Assembly: GCA_025360585.1 (NCBI GenBank)
Contig: JANYBW010000055.1
Span: 1 to 64,000, forward strand
Origin: Actinomycetes bacterium
GTDB taxonomy: Bacteria; Actinomycetota; Acidimicrobiia; IMCC26256; PALSA-610
Reading direction: 5' to 3'
Length of the DNA stretch: 64,000 nt
Below the pieces are notes generated by a model. That model was given only the letters and a program-made list of their open reading frames with translations. It made no database searches and had not been told where the DNA came from. Of this stretch, positions 9,295 to 17,970 are shown one piece after another. The first letter of the stretch is position 1; each line of letters opens with the position of its first letter. Both the position numbers and the translations under genes were made by a program.

Positions 9295-9346
9295 TATCCG
9301 GGCGTCCTATCCAGGCGTCATATCCGGGCGTCCTATCCGGGCGTGA
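9295..9346. repeat. four tandem 13-bp repeats
   Basis: Four consecutive copies of tatccgggcgtcc, with small changes in copies 2 and 4, occupy 9295-9346. They sit in the 233-bp spacer between the divergent SDR and threonine dehydratase genes and could affect either promoter. Nothing else is evident in the spacer. Confidence 0.75.
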
Positions 9347-9435
9347 TTTATGGGCATGATCCAGGCGGTTGGAACGCGGGCTTGAGTTCGAAATGATGCG
9401 CGGGGCGAGTGCACGCCGGTGCGAGACTCAGCAAC

Positions 9436-10662
9436 ATGAGTTCCGTAGCGTTTGGCGATATCGAAGCCGCGGCGGCAGCGTTGCGCAACGTTGTTGTGCG
9501 CACCCCGTGTGCCCCATCGCAAACGCTATCGTCAATTACGGGCGCGAACGTTTGGTGCAAATACGAAAATTTGCAATACACAGCCTCGTTTAAGGAACGT
9601 GGGGCGAGGTGGTTTCTCGAAGCGATCCCGGCTGAAGCTCGAGCGCTGGGTGTCGTGGCCGCGTCGGCCGGAAATCACGCTCAGGGGCTCGCCCATCACG
9701 CGCAGCTCCTCGGAATCGACGCAACAATCGTGATGCCAACGGGAACGCCGTTTACAAAAGTGAGCCGCACCGAAATGTCGGGAGCGACCGTGGTGCTCTT
9801 TGGTGCGAACTTCACCGAAGCCCACGCGCGAGCCCAGGCTCTCGCGGTAGAACGCGCCGCGACCTTCGTACCGGCTTTTGATGATGCACGAATCATCGCA
9901 GGGCAAGGCACCGTCGCAATCGAGATGCTCGAACAGCAACCGGCGCTCGACACATTGATCATTCCTGTTGGTGGCGGCGGCCTTATTGCAGGTTGCGCCA
10001 TCGCGGCGAAGCACATCAATCCGTCGATCCGCGTGATCGGCGTGCAGGTTGCGAGCTATCCCGCAATGGCGAATGCATTGCATTCGAGCAGTGGTTCCGA
10101 ACGTTCCCAAGGCATCGGCGGTGCAACGATTGCCGAGGGTATCGCGGTCGCGCAACCAGGAATACTCACCACCGAGATCGTGCGCGAGATCGTCGACGAC
10201 ATTGTGATTGTTGATGAACAAACCATCGAAGAAGCGGTCGCGCTCTTTGTGGAAATCGAAAAAACGGTCGTTGAAGGCGCAGGCGCGGCAGGGCTCGCCG
10301 CGCTGCTTGATCACGGGCCAGAATTTGCGGGCCGAAACTGTGGCGTCGTCGTTTCTGGCGGCAACATTGATTTGCGCGTGTTGTCCTCAGTGATCCTGCG
10401 GGCGCTGGCACGCACCGGGCGCATCGTGCGGTATCGCCTCGAAATCCCGGATCGACCCGGAGTGCTCGCGGCGGTTTCCACAATCATCGGCGGATCCGGC
10501 GGCAACATCATCGATGTTGAGCATCACCGAGACCGTCCTGGCGTCCCATTGCGCGAGACCGTACTGGAGGTATCGGTAGAAACGCGCGATCGGGCCCACG
10601 CTGATCGGATTGCGCAACAACTGAACCGCGATGGTTTCGTCGTCACGAACCAATCGTTGTGA
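9436..10662 (+). CDS. ilvA: threonine ammonia-lyase with ACT domain
   Basis: The 408-residue PLP enzyme deaminates threonine to 2-oxobutanoate, the first step of isoleucine synthesis or threonine catabolism. Lys53 in SFKERGA is the Schiff-base lysine, and GGGGLIAG near 176 binds the PLP phosphate. Residues about 330-405 form one ACT domain, the regulatory module that binds amino acids. One ACT domain and about 400 residues match the TdcB/single-ACT type more than the classic double-ACT IlvA, so the biosynthetic assignment is tentative. The ATG is chosen over an upstream in-frame GTG because the protein then starts at the family's usual place. Confidence 0.85.
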   Translation: MSSVAFGDIEAAAAALRNVVVRTPCAPSQTLSSITGANVWCKYENLQYTASFKERGARWFLEAIPAEARALGVVAASAGNHAQGLAHHAQLLGIDATIVMPTGTPFTKVSRTEMSGATVVLFGANFTEAHARAQALAVERAATFVPAFDDARIIAGQGTVAIEMLEQQPALDTLIIPVGGGGLIAGCAIAAKHINPSIRVIGVQVASYPAMANALHSSSGSERSQGIGGATIAEGIAVAQPGILTTEIVREIVDDIVIVDEQTIEEAVALFVEIEKTVVEGAGAAGLAALLDHGPEFAGRNCGVVVSGGNIDLRVLSSVILRALARTGRIVRYRLEIPDRPGVLAAVSTIIGGSGGNIIDVEHHRDRPGVPLRETVLEVSVETRDRAHADRIAQQLNRDGFVVTNQSL

Positions 10663-10760
10663 GTTAATTTTGATGCCGAGCGCCGAGCGAGCGCCCGATC
10701 CCGTCATGCGAACAACGGATTTCGAGCCAGAACCCAACGTTGCCCCGGTAAAGCGCGTAC

Positions 10761-10776
10761 ATTACTCGGCAGTAAT
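10761..10776. promoter_or_regulatory. 16-bp palindrome before the ABC transporter
   Basis: The sequence attactcggcagtaat is a perfect 6-4-6 dyad. It lies 36 bp upstream of the GTG start of the solute-binding protein gene, where an operator would be expected. The regulator is unknown. Confidence 0.45.
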
Positions 10777-10812
10777 TCGAATTTCGCAGACGACCAAGCC
10801 AAAGGAATCATC

Positions 10813-11673
10813 GTGCGACGCAACCAACTTTCCGCAATCCTCATCGTAGGGGCGCTCGCTACGAGCCTCGCCGCCTGCGGCAGCAGCTCAACCAAACCCG
10901 CGACCACCATCGCCGGCGCCACCACGACTTCAGCGAAGGCCGCCTTCCCGAGCGCAATCGATGGAGAATTCACCGTGCAGGTGTCGCTGCCCGCACCCGG
11001 CTGGTGGAACGGCGACGACCCTTCCTCACTCACCGGCGGTTACGAATATGAGATGGCCAAAGAAATCGGTAAACGTCTGGGGCTGGCGAAAACCGTCATC
11101 AAGAACGTGAACTTCGACACGCTCGTTGCCGGCCAAACTGGCAAGGCCAACAAGTACGACCTTGCGCTCTCGGAAGTCACGATCACTGATGCGCGTGCAA
11201 AAGTTGTGCAGTTCACAACTCCGTACTTCGACGCTGACCAGGCCGTGATGGTGAATGCCGGTACGAAGGTGACCGCCGATAATCTGAAGACGTTGAAGTG
11301 GGGCGTGCAGGCTTCAACGACCGGCGAATCATTCGTGGCCGACAAAATCAAACCAAGCTCTGCGGCCAAGTCCTTCCAGGACCTCGCAACGTTGTTCACG
11401 GCGTTGAAGGCCAAGACGATCGACGCGATCATGATGGACACCGTGATCGAGCTCCCGCAGGCTGGTAAGCAAAACGCCGAAGTTGTCGCGCAGTTCAAAA
11501 CGAACGAACAATACGGCGGCATCGTGCCCAAGGATTCCAAGAACCTCGACGCAATCAACAAAGTGATTCAGGCCATGCAAGCCGACGGAACGCTCAAGAA
11601 GCTCGCAGACAAGTGGCTCAAGCCTGAATTCAAAGGCGACCCGACTGCAATTCCGTACCTTCAGATCCCGTAA
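10813..11673 (+). CDS. amino-acid ABC transporter substrate-binding lipoprotein
   Basis: This 286-residue lipoprotein has a basic N-terminus, a hydrophobic stretch and a lipobox LAAC ending at Cys22. The mature part is a periplasmic-binding-protein family 3 fold, the type that binds polar amino acids such as glutamine, glutamate or cystine. It is the first gene of a three-gene transporter with the permease and ATPase that follow. The GTG start at 10813 has aaaggaa 5-6 bases upstream. A strong hairpin lies between it and the permease gene, which may let the binding protein be made in excess. Confidence 0.9.
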   Translation: MRRNQLSAILIVGALATSLAACGSSSTKPATTIAGATTTSAKAAFPSAIDGEFTVQVSLPAPGWWNGDDPSSLTGGYEYEMAKEIGKRLGLAKTVIKNVNFDTLVAGQTGKANKYDLALSEVTITDARAKVVQFTTPYFDADQAVMVNAGTKVTADNLKTLKWGVQASTTGESFVADKIKPSSAAKSFQDLATLFTALKAKTIDAIMMDTVIELPQAGKQNAEVVAQFKTNEQYGGIVPKDSKNLDAINKVIQAMQADGTLKKLADKWLKPEFKGDPTAIPYLQIP

Positions 11674-11719
11674 CGGACCTTGCTGTAGAACAAAAAGAGC
11701 ATGAATCAAATCATTGGTG

Positions 11720-11749
11720 TTGAGGGCGGGCCAACTGGCCCGCCCTCAA
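11720..11749 (+). terminator. intercistronic 13-bp hairpin
   Basis: Arms ttgagggcgggcc (11720-11732) and its exact complement (11737-11749) enclose a 4-base loop. No T-run follows, so it is more likely a partial terminator or RNA-stabilising stem than a full terminator. It sits between the binding-protein and permease genes. Confidence 0.6.
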
Positions 11750-12696
11750 TGCGTATTCACCCACGAGCTCGGCTCGCGCTCGGCCTCAGTGTGCTCGGCT
11801 GCGTCCCGTTGCTGGTATTGCCAGGAATCGCCGCGTTTGCGGTTGCCAGCGACGCCGAGCGCCGCATTTGGGCCAGCGAAGGTGCATACACCGGCCACGA
11901 CCAAATACGTACCGCCCGTCGGCTCGCGCGAATCGGTATTGGCATAGGGCTGGCCACGCTGGTTGCCTTTTTGATCTTCACCCAACGGCACGGAATCGGT
12001 ACCGTTCGCGAAGTCTTTTTCAAGCCTGAGTTTTTGCGCGGCAGCTTTCCGAAAGTTCTTAAGGGCTTTTGGCTCAACGTCCAAATCTTCTTTATCGCCG
12101 AAGCCCTCGTGCTGGTTTGGGGTCTTGTCCTCGCAATTTTTCGGATCGCGCCCGGCCGCCTGGGGGCGCCGTTGCGGTGGTTCGCTACGGCGTACATCGA
12201 TATCGTTCGCGGCCTTCCCGCGATCTTGACCATCGTTTTGATTGGCCTCGGATTGCCGCTCGTAGAACTGCCACTGTTCAAAGATTTCACCGATTTTCAA
12301 TTCGCGATTCTGGCGCTCACGATTGTGTACGGCGCCTACGTTGCGGAGGTGTACCGCTCGGGAATTGAGGGCGTGCACTGGAGCCAGACCGCGGCTGCTC
12401 GATCGCTCGGTTTGAGTTATGGCCAAACCATGCAACACGTCATCGTGCCCCAAGCCGTGCGACGCATCGTGCCGCCGTTACTCAACGATTGGATTGGTCT
12501 CCAAAAAGACACCGCGCTTGTCAACGTGCTCGGTACCCTCGAAGGGTTCAATCTCGCCCGCAATTACAACAGCAATCACTCAACATTGACCGCAACCACG
12601 GTGCTGGGATTTTGCTACGTGGTCGTGACGATTCCGCTCGCCCGTCTCACCGATACACTGCTCAAACGCGACCAGCGCCGAACAACGGGAGGCTGA
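11749..12696 (+). CDS. amino-acid ABC transporter permease
   Basis: The protein (315 residues from this start) is a HisM/GlnP-type inner-membrane permease. The N-terminal part holds two hydrophobic segments separated by a charged stretch, an extension not found in minimal family members. The core then carries the EAA loop around AAARSLGLSYGQTMQHVIVP, which contacts the ATPase. The start is uncertain: ATG 11749 lies at the foot of the intercistronic hairpin, whereas ATG 11701 has a weak aaaaagag ahead of it and would put the hairpin inside the coding sequence. The ATPase gene follows after one base. Confidence 0.88.
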   Translation: MRIHPRARLALGLSVLGCVPLLVLPGIAAFAVASDAERRIWASEGAYTGHDQIRTARRLARIGIGIGLATLVAFLIFTQRHGIGTVREVFFKPEFLRGSFPKVLKGFWLNVQIFFIAEALVLVWGLVLAIFRIAPGRLGAPLRWFATAYIDIVRGLPAILTIVLIGLGLPLVELPLFKDFTDFQFAILALTIVYGAYVAEVYRSGIEGVHWSQTAAARSLGLSYGQTMQHVIVPQAVRRIVPPLLNDWIGLQKDTALVNVLGTLEGFNLARNYNSNHSTLTATTVLGFCYVVVTIPLARLTDTLLKRDQRRTTGG

Positions 12697-12697
12697 C

Positions 12698-13441
12698 GTG
12701 ACGTTCTTGGAAGTTCGCGACGTCGAGAAATACTTCGGCACGAACCATGTACTCAAGGGCATCACCCTCGACGTTGATGAGCACCAAGTCATCTGTTTGA
12801 TTGGCGCTTCCGGATCCGGAAAATCCACGCTCTTGCGTTGCATTAACGGGCTCGAAGCGATCCAAGCCGGTTCGATCACCATCGACGACCTTGAGGTCAC
12901 ACAAGAAGAATCCCGATTGAATTTCTTGCGCCGCTACGTAGGGATCGTGTTTCAAAGCTTCAATTTGTTTCCGCACAAAACAGTGTTGGAAAACGTCACG
13001 CTCGCACCACGCAAGGTACTGATGAAATCTCGCGAGGAAGCCGAAGCGATCGCCGAGCCATGGCTCACTCGCATTGGTTTGTGGGAGAAACGCAACGACT
13101 ATCCCGATCGGCTATCCGGTGGGCAACAACAACGCGTCGCGATTGCGCGTGCGTTATCGATGCAACCGAAACTCCTGTTGCTCGACGAGATCACCAGCGC
13201 GCTCGACCCTGAGCTGGTTGGCGAAGTACTGACGATGGTGCAGGAACTCGCGGCCGAAGGCATGACGATGTTGTTAGCAACCCACGAGATGGGTTTTGCA
13301 CGCGACTGCGCCTCGAGCGTCGTGTTTCTCCACCAAGGCGTGCTGCTGGAACAAGGCACGCCGGATCAGATATTTACCAACCCCACGTGTGAGCCGACGC
13401 AGCAATTCCTCAAGCGGGTCATCGAAGCGAAACGCATCTAG
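12698..13441 (+). CDS. amino-acid ABC transporter ATP-binding protein
   Basis: The 247-residue GlnQ-like ATPase has Walker A GASGSGKST near 33-41, the signature LSGGQQQR, Walker B LLLLDEIT, and the switch His in ATHEMGFA. It powers the transporter formed with the two upstream genes. The GTG start at 12698 is preceded by gggagg. The gap to the permease stop is a single base, so translation is coupled. The downstream gene is on the opposite strand. Confidence 0.93.
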   Translation: MTFLEVRDVEKYFGTNHVLKGITLDVDEHQVICLIGASGSGKSTLLRCINGLEAIQAGSITIDDLEVTQEESRLNFLRRYVGIVFQSFNLFPHKTVLENVTLAPRKVLMKSREEAEAIAEPWLTRIGLWEKRNDYPDRLSGGQQQRVAIARALSMQPKLLLLDEITSALDPELVGEVLTMVQELAAEGMTMLLATHEMGFARDCASSVVFLHQGVLLEQGTPDQIFTNPTCEPTQQFLKRVIEAKRI

Positions 13442-13483
13442 CGCACGTCCAGTCCACTGAGTCACGCCGAGATCGTTCACGGT

Positions 13484-13864
13484 TTAGTGATCGGGTTGGT
13501 TCAACTCGATTTGGTTGCCGGATGGGTCGTGGAGGAACACTTGCTGGCCCGCGCCTTGGGTGTGTTCGGACCGCCGATACTCCACGCCTTCAACATCGAG
13601 GTGGGAGCACCACGCATCGATGTCGTCGATCTGGAGTGCGAAATGTTGCATCGTGCGTTCGGGCGCGCCGAAGGCCATGAGATGTATTTGTTGGGTGCCC
13701 GCATTGAGCCAGGCCCCAGGGAACCCAAAATCAGGGCGGTCGACCCGCTCGGTGCAGCCAAGTTTTTCGGTGTAGAACACGATCGCTTCGGCCACATCAG
13801 CCACGCAGAGCGCAACATGGTGGACCCCCGTGAGCGCCGGGCGATTCCTCTCACTATCAGTCAT
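13484..13864 (-). CDS. VOC/glyoxalase-fold protein (epimerase-like)
   Basis: The 126-residue protein is a single vicinal-oxygen-chelate domain pair resembling methylmalonyl-CoA epimerase and glyoxalase I. Metal-ligand-type residues are visible: His in GVHHVAL near residue 16, His in MQHFALQIDD near 73, and Glu in GNQIEL near 120. The ATG at 13864 gives the compact family length; longer upstream extensions are unsupported. It is transcribed alone. The substrate cannot be assigned. Confidence 0.75.
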   Translation of the reverse strand: MTDSERNRPALTGVHHVALCVADVAEAIVFYTEKLGCTERVDRPDFGFPGAWLNAGTQQIHLMAFGAPERTMQHFALQIDDIDAWCSHLDVEGVEYRRSEHTQGAGQQVFLHDPSGNQIELNQPDH

Positions 13865-13963
13865 GGCCAAGAGTTTGCCACGGCACCAACCCCAACCAGC
13901 CTTTTGCAGTGCCCACAGAGTCACAAATGCCCTCCTGGGTACCGCAAAACCTAGTTTTGGGTG

Positions 13964-14503
13964 ATGGAGATTGTTGTGGCTAGCGAGCGGCTGGTGGTGC
14001 GCCGCTTCAGTTTTGATGATGTTGCGCGGTTTCACGCCTATCGCAACGACCCTGAGGTTGCCCGCTATCAAGGCTGGTCGCTGCCCTACGACCTCATTGA
14101 TGCCGAAATTCTCGGTATCGAGATGGCCGCGGCTCCCCTGTTTCGCCTCGGCGAATGGACCCAGCTCGCGATCGCGACCGCCGTAAATCCCGCGCACATC
14201 GTGGGCGATATTGGCATCCGGATTGAGGCCCTGGAGCCAACGGCGGAGGTTGGTTTCACGATCGCGCCCGAGTTCTGGCGCAACGGTTACGCCAGCGAAG
14301 CACTGAGCGCCGTCGTCGAGCATCTACTCGGCGAGCTCCAGCTCGTTCGCGCCGTAGCCTTTAGCCACCAGGACAACGACGCAGCGCACCGAACCCTGGA
14401 GCGGGCCGGTTTACGCTTCGTGACCACCGACGGCGACGAGCTCGTCTACTACCGGCGCCGAGACGGCCATCCGGGTTCGCAACCCGATGACCTCGGACGT
14501 TAA
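13964..14503 (+). CDS. GNAT-family N-acetyltransferase
   Basis: The roughly 179-residue protein opens with SERLVVRRFSFDD, the start typical of RimJ/RimL-like GNAT enzymes. It contains the acetyl-CoA-binding stretch around GFTIAPEFWRNGYASEA and the late motif AHRTLERAGLRFV. It would acetylate an amine on a protein or small molecule using acetyl-CoA; the target is unknown. ATG 13964 is favoured, although a GTG four codons later is possible. Its end comes 10 bp before the preferred start of the following SDR gene. Confidence 0.8.
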   Translation: MEIVVASERLVVRRFSFDDVARFHAYRNDPEVARYQGWSLPYDLIDAEILGIEMAAAPLFRLGEWTQLAIATAVNPAHIVGDIGIRIEALEPTAEVGFTIAPEFWRNGYASEALSAVVEHLLGELQLVRAVAFSHQDNDAAHRTLERAGLRFVTTDGDELVYYRRRDGHPGSQPDDLGR

Positions 14504-14513
14504 GTTTTCGCGC

Positions 14514-15422
14514 ATGGGAGCACTCAACGGAAAAGTCATCGCAATTACCGGTTCAGGCCGAGGCATTGGCCGCGCGGTCGCAGAATTTTGCGCCAGCGAA
14601 GGTGCCGCGGTTGTCGTGAACGACTTCGGCGTTTCGATCGACGGCCAGGAGCCTTCGAGCGAAGTTGCTGACGAGGTTGTCGCGGCGATCATCGCAGCGG
14701 GCGGCAAAGCCGTCGCGAACGCGAGCAGCGTCACCACGATGGAAGGCGGCGCCTCAATCGTGCAGAGCGCGATCGATACGTTCGGTCGTATCGACGGCGT
14801 TGTGAGCGTCGCGGGGATCTTGCGTGAGCGCATGTTCTTCAACATGAGCGAAGCCGAGTGGGATCCGGTTGTGGAAACGCACCTCAAAGGTACATTCACA
14901 GTGTTTCGCGCCGCGGCCCCGCACTTCAAAGCGCAAGGTTCGGGTGCATTCGTTGCCTTCACTTCCGGCGCGTATGCAGGTTCGGTAGCGCAAGCGAACT
15001 ACTCCGCAGCCAAGGGCGGCATCGTGTCGCTCGCTCGCTCGGTTGCCGCAGGCATGTACAAATACGGCGTGCGTTCCAACGTGATCGCACCGGTAGCGAA
15101 AAGTCGCATGTCGGGCAACGTTCCGTTTGGCATTGAAATGGGCGAGCCAGAAGATGTGGCCCCAATGGTTGGCTTTTTGCTCAGCGATTTGAGCAAAGAC
15201 ATCACCGGCCAGGTCTATACCGCGAACGGCGGCAAGATCGCGGTGTGGAATCAGCCAGTCGAGGTGCGCGAGATGCGCAAAGACGGCCGCTGGTCGATCG
15301 AAGAAATCGCCGGACGTATCGACGAAGTCGGTCAAGAAGAACTCGGCCTCATCAAAATGCTGGCCGAGCGCGAGGCGGCGGCCAAGCTCGCAAAGGAAAC
15401 GGGTACAACCCCGAACCAATAA
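14514..15422 (+). CDS. SDR oxidoreductase, MFE-2-dehydrogenase-like
   Basis: The 302-residue short-chain dehydrogenase has GSGRGIG near residues 14-20 and the active-site region FTSGAY followed by NYSAAKGG with the Tyr and Lys. The VVNDFG motif, the RERMFFNMSEAEWD stretch and the C-terminal helical tail relate it to the SDR at 8294-9202 and to 3-hydroxyacyl-CoA dehydrogenases. ATG 14514 matches the usual SDR start; ATG 14487 would overlap the GNAT gene. No hydratase partner is adjacent here. The precise substrate is unknown. Confidence 0.82.
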   Translation: MGALNGKVIAITGSGRGIGRAVAEFCASEGAAVVVNDFGVSIDGQEPSSEVADEVVAAIIAAGGKAVANASSVTTMEGGASIVQSAIDTFGRIDGVVSVAGILRERMFFNMSEAEWDPVVETHLKGTFTVFRAAAPHFKAQGSGAFVAFTSGAYAGSVAQANYSAAKGGIVSLARSVAAGMYKYGVRSNVIAPVAKSRMSGNVPFGIEMGEPEDVAPMVGFLLSDLSKDITGQVYTANGGKIAVWNQPVEVREMRKDGRWSIEEIAGRIDEVGQEELGLIKMLAEREAAAKLAKETGTTPNQ

Positions 15423-15431
15423 CCCAGCTGT

Positions 15432-15505
15432 TTGGGGAGTCGCGGCGACGCGGTCCCCCCAACCTTGAGGACTTTTTTTCGGCCCGTGGCAGCAGTCACG
15501 GGCCG
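15432..15505 (+). terminator. candidate terminator region with two hairpins
   Basis: After the SDR stop there is a stem of ttgggg (15432-15437) pairing with ccccaa (15457-15462), followed ten bases later by seven Ts (15473-15479). Right behind it is a perfect 9-bp hairpin, cggcccgtg/cacgggccg (15480-15505), which lacks a T-run on its plus-strand side. The first hairpin plus T-run is the better terminator candidate, but the spacing is not ideal. Confidence 0.4.
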
Positions 15506-15606
15506 AATCGCGTCCTGGTCCAACTGCTTGCGTTGCTACCCCAATCGTGTTCTACTCATCCTGGCTGGGAGGCCACACCCAATATTTCGAAAAGGAATTC
15601 GATTTC

Positions 15607-17019
15607 GTGCGTGCGCTTCTCTCAAAATCGGCATCAATGGTGGCTTCAGTCGCAACCGCCGGCGCAATCCTTGCTGCCACCGTGGTTCCTGCATCGGCGG
15701 CCGTGGGCAGTCTGAAAATTTCCCAAGACCACACAGTCGGCGCGGGTGCGCAGCACAACACCGAAGTCGAGCCGGTCACTGCCAGCTGGGGCAACACGAT
15801 CGTCAGCACCTTCCAAGACGGCCGCTACGCGACCCAAACCAGCGGCGCAGCAGCAGCAGGTTTTTCAACTTCCACCAACGGCGGCGCAACCTGGACCAGC
15901 GGCCTCCTGCCGGGCATCACCGTGAACAGCCCAAACCCGAGTGCCTATCAGCGCACCGTCAACATGACCGTCGCCTACGACGCCGCCCACGCAACTTGGA
16001 TCATCACGAACCACGCGATGCAGTTCAACGGAACCTTCTGGTTCTACGCAGCATTGCTAGTGAGCCGCTCAACCGACGGCATCAACTGGAGTATGCCTAC
16101 CGATGCAGTTCCGGGCGCCGGAACCCAACAGATTCGCCCAGACAAAGGCTGGATCGTCTGTGACAACACTGCAACGAGCCCGCACTACGGCCGGTGTTAC
16201 ATCACCTACATTTCGAACGCAGTCAACAAGACCTTCCAAATGATCTTCTCGGATGATGCGGGCGCAACGTGGTCACAACCCATCGGCACGGTCAACAACG
16301 CCGTGGGCTACGACCCAGTTCCTGTGGTGCGCGCCGACGGAACCGTTGTGGTGCTCGCCACGCAGTTCAACATCGGAGTTGTGGTCTCGTTTCGTTCCAC
16401 CGACGGCGGCCTTTCCTGGAGTGCCCCGATCACCGTTAGTGCCATTCAAACGCACGCGCTCGCCGCAGGCCTGCGTACCCGATCGAAGCCAGCGCCGGCA
16501 GTCGATGCCGCGGGCAACGTCATCGTCACCTGGTACGACTGTCGCTTCCGAGTGGGCTGCACCAACAACGACATCATCATCGTGAAATCAATCGACGCGG
16601 GTCTTACGTGGACTGCACCGACCCGAGTCGCGGTCGACGCGGTCAACAGCACCGTTGAGCACTTCGTTGCTGGCATCGGCATTACGCCCGGCACGCAAGG
16701 AGCAACCGCTCAGATTCATTTGATGTTCTACCAAATGGCGGATGCTGCTTGCACCGGAGCAACGTGTGCGATCTACGCGGTCTCCACGACATCAAACGAC
16801 GGTGGGATCACATGGTCGGCGACGACGAACCTGCACGCCAAAGCCATGAAGACCTACATGCTGGCCCAAACGACACTCGGCCGCATGTTGTCCGATTACC
16901 ACACGGTTACCTACGTGAACGGCCAACCCCTCGGAGGAATCGTCATCGCTACTGCGCCCACCGGTTCCGGCTCGGCCATCGTGATGCACGAAGACATGTA
17001 CGCAGCCCGCCTGGCATAA
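15607..17019 (+). CDS. secreted Asp-box (BNR/sialidase-fold) protein
   Basis: The 470-residue protein has a signal peptide ending near ATVVPASAA (cleavage around residue 35). The mature part contains at least six Asp-box motifs of the form S-x-D-x-G-x-T-W, for example STNGGATW, SDDAGATW, STDGGLSW, SIDAGLTW and SNDGGITW, spread evenly as expected of a six-bladed propeller. Two cysteines in YDCRFRVGC probably pair. GTG 15607 is preceded by aaaggaa with good spacing. Asp-boxes occur in sialidases and many other secreted proteins, and I do not see the sialidase arginine triad clearly, so enzymatic activity is not claimed. Confidence 0.82.
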   Translation: MRALLSKSASMVASVATAGAILAATVVPASAAVGSLKISQDHTVGAGAQHNTEVEPVTASWGNTIVSTFQDGRYATQTSGAAAAGFSTSTNGGATWTSGLLPGITVNSPNPSAYQRTVNMTVAYDAAHATWIITNHAMQFNGTFWFYAALLVSRSTDGINWSMPTDAVPGAGTQQIRPDKGWIVCDNTATSPHYGRCYITYISNAVNKTFQMIFSDDAGATWSQPIGTVNNAVGYDPVPVVRADGTVVVLATQFNIGVVVSFRSTDGGLSWSAPITVSAIQTHALAAGLRTRSKPAPAVDAAGNVIVTWYDCRFRVGCTNNDIIIVKSIDAGLTWTAPTRVAVDAVNSTVEHFVAGIGITPGTQGATAQIHLMFYQMADAACTGATCAIYAVSTTSNDGGITWSATTNLHAKAMKTYMLAQTTLGRMLSDYHTVTYVNGQPLGGIVIATAPTGSGSAIVMHEDMYAARLA

Positions 17020-17026
17020 TCGCTGC

Positions 17027-17938
17027 GTGGACACAACGAAAACGGTTATCGGCAACGAACAGTGTTCGGCAACATTCCTAGCGGGGTGCGGCATGATCGC
17101 CACATCGATGCTTGTGAGCGGCAATGAACACATCGCGACGCCAAGGCCAGTGGAGTACTACGCAACGGGTGGCTGCACGGCGATGCCGCTGCTCTATCCG
17201 TGGGCCAACCGCCTTGATCGTCACGAGTACACGTTTGGCAGCGATCGGGTAGCGATCACGCCGGGCTCGGTGCACACCGACCGCAATGGGCTACCAATCC
17301 ATGGCACCCTGCACGCGCGGCCATTCGAGATCATCGATTCGAAACCGAATTCCCTCACTGCCGGTTTCGTATTCGACGCACCCGAATTACTCGCGAGCTT
17401 TCCGTTTCCTCACGACCTCGCGGTGCACGCCGAGATTGCCCCCGAGACCGCGACCTTGAGGATCACGACCACCGTCTGCAACCGCGGACGAAAACCGATG
17501 CCAATTTCGTTTGGATGGCACCCATTTTTTCGCCTTGGATCAACTCCACGATCGAGTTGGGAACTGCGCATACCTGAATGTGAGCAACACGAACTCGATG
17601 CGTTGCTCATCCCCACGGGCCGGCTCGCGAGACTCGATGCGAGCCAGGCACCAATCGGAGATCGAACGTACGACGACCATTTTTCGCTCGGAGCCGATCG
17701 CACGTTCACGCTTGCCGATCACGATCAACGGATCACCATCACTTTCGACGAGCATTACCCGCACTCGCAGATATATCTTCCCGGCCCCGATGCCTCACTC
17801 ACCGGAGATTTCGTGTGCATCGAACCCATGACCGCGATCTCCAACGCGCTCGGCGCGGGCGCGGCGCGCCAGCTCGCCGGAGGCGAAACGTTTGGCGCGA
17901 CCTTCAGTATCTGTGTCACCGATCTGGCCACTCTTTGA
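17027..17938 (+). CDS. aldose 1-epimerase family protein
   Basis: The 303-residue protein has the galactose-mutarotase fold. PLLYPWANRL near residue 60 and a histidine in PIHGTLHARPFE correspond to the sugar-binding start. FGWHPFFRLG near 165 carries the catalytic-type histidine, and CIEPMTA near 265 the catalytic glutamate. It would interconvert alpha and beta anomers of an aldose. The GTG start lies 7 bp after the preceding stop, so it is probably co-transcribed with the secreted Asp-box protein gene. Confidence 0.8.
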   Translation: MDTTKTVIGNEQCSATFLAGCGMIATSMLVSGNEHIATPRPVEYYATGGCTAMPLLYPWANRLDRHEYTFGSDRVAITPGSVHTDRNGLPIHGTLHARPFEIIDSKPNSLTAGFVFDAPELLASFPFPHDLAVHAEIAPETATLRITTTVCNRGRKPMPISFGWHPFFRLGSTPRSSWELRIPECEQHELDALLIPTGRLARLDASQAPIGDRTYDDHFSLGADRTFTLADHDQRITITFDEHYPHSQIYLPGPDASLTGDFVCIEPMTAISNALGAGAARQLAGGETFGATFSICVTDLATL

Positions 17939-17970
17939 CCAATCTGGCCGAAGGTCATTAGGTTCAAGCA

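Noticed and set aside
15480-15505. Rho-independent terminator for the SDR gene
   Set aside because: The T-run lies before this hairpin rather than after it; the upstream hairpin plus T-run is the better candidate, so the combined region is reported with low confidence.
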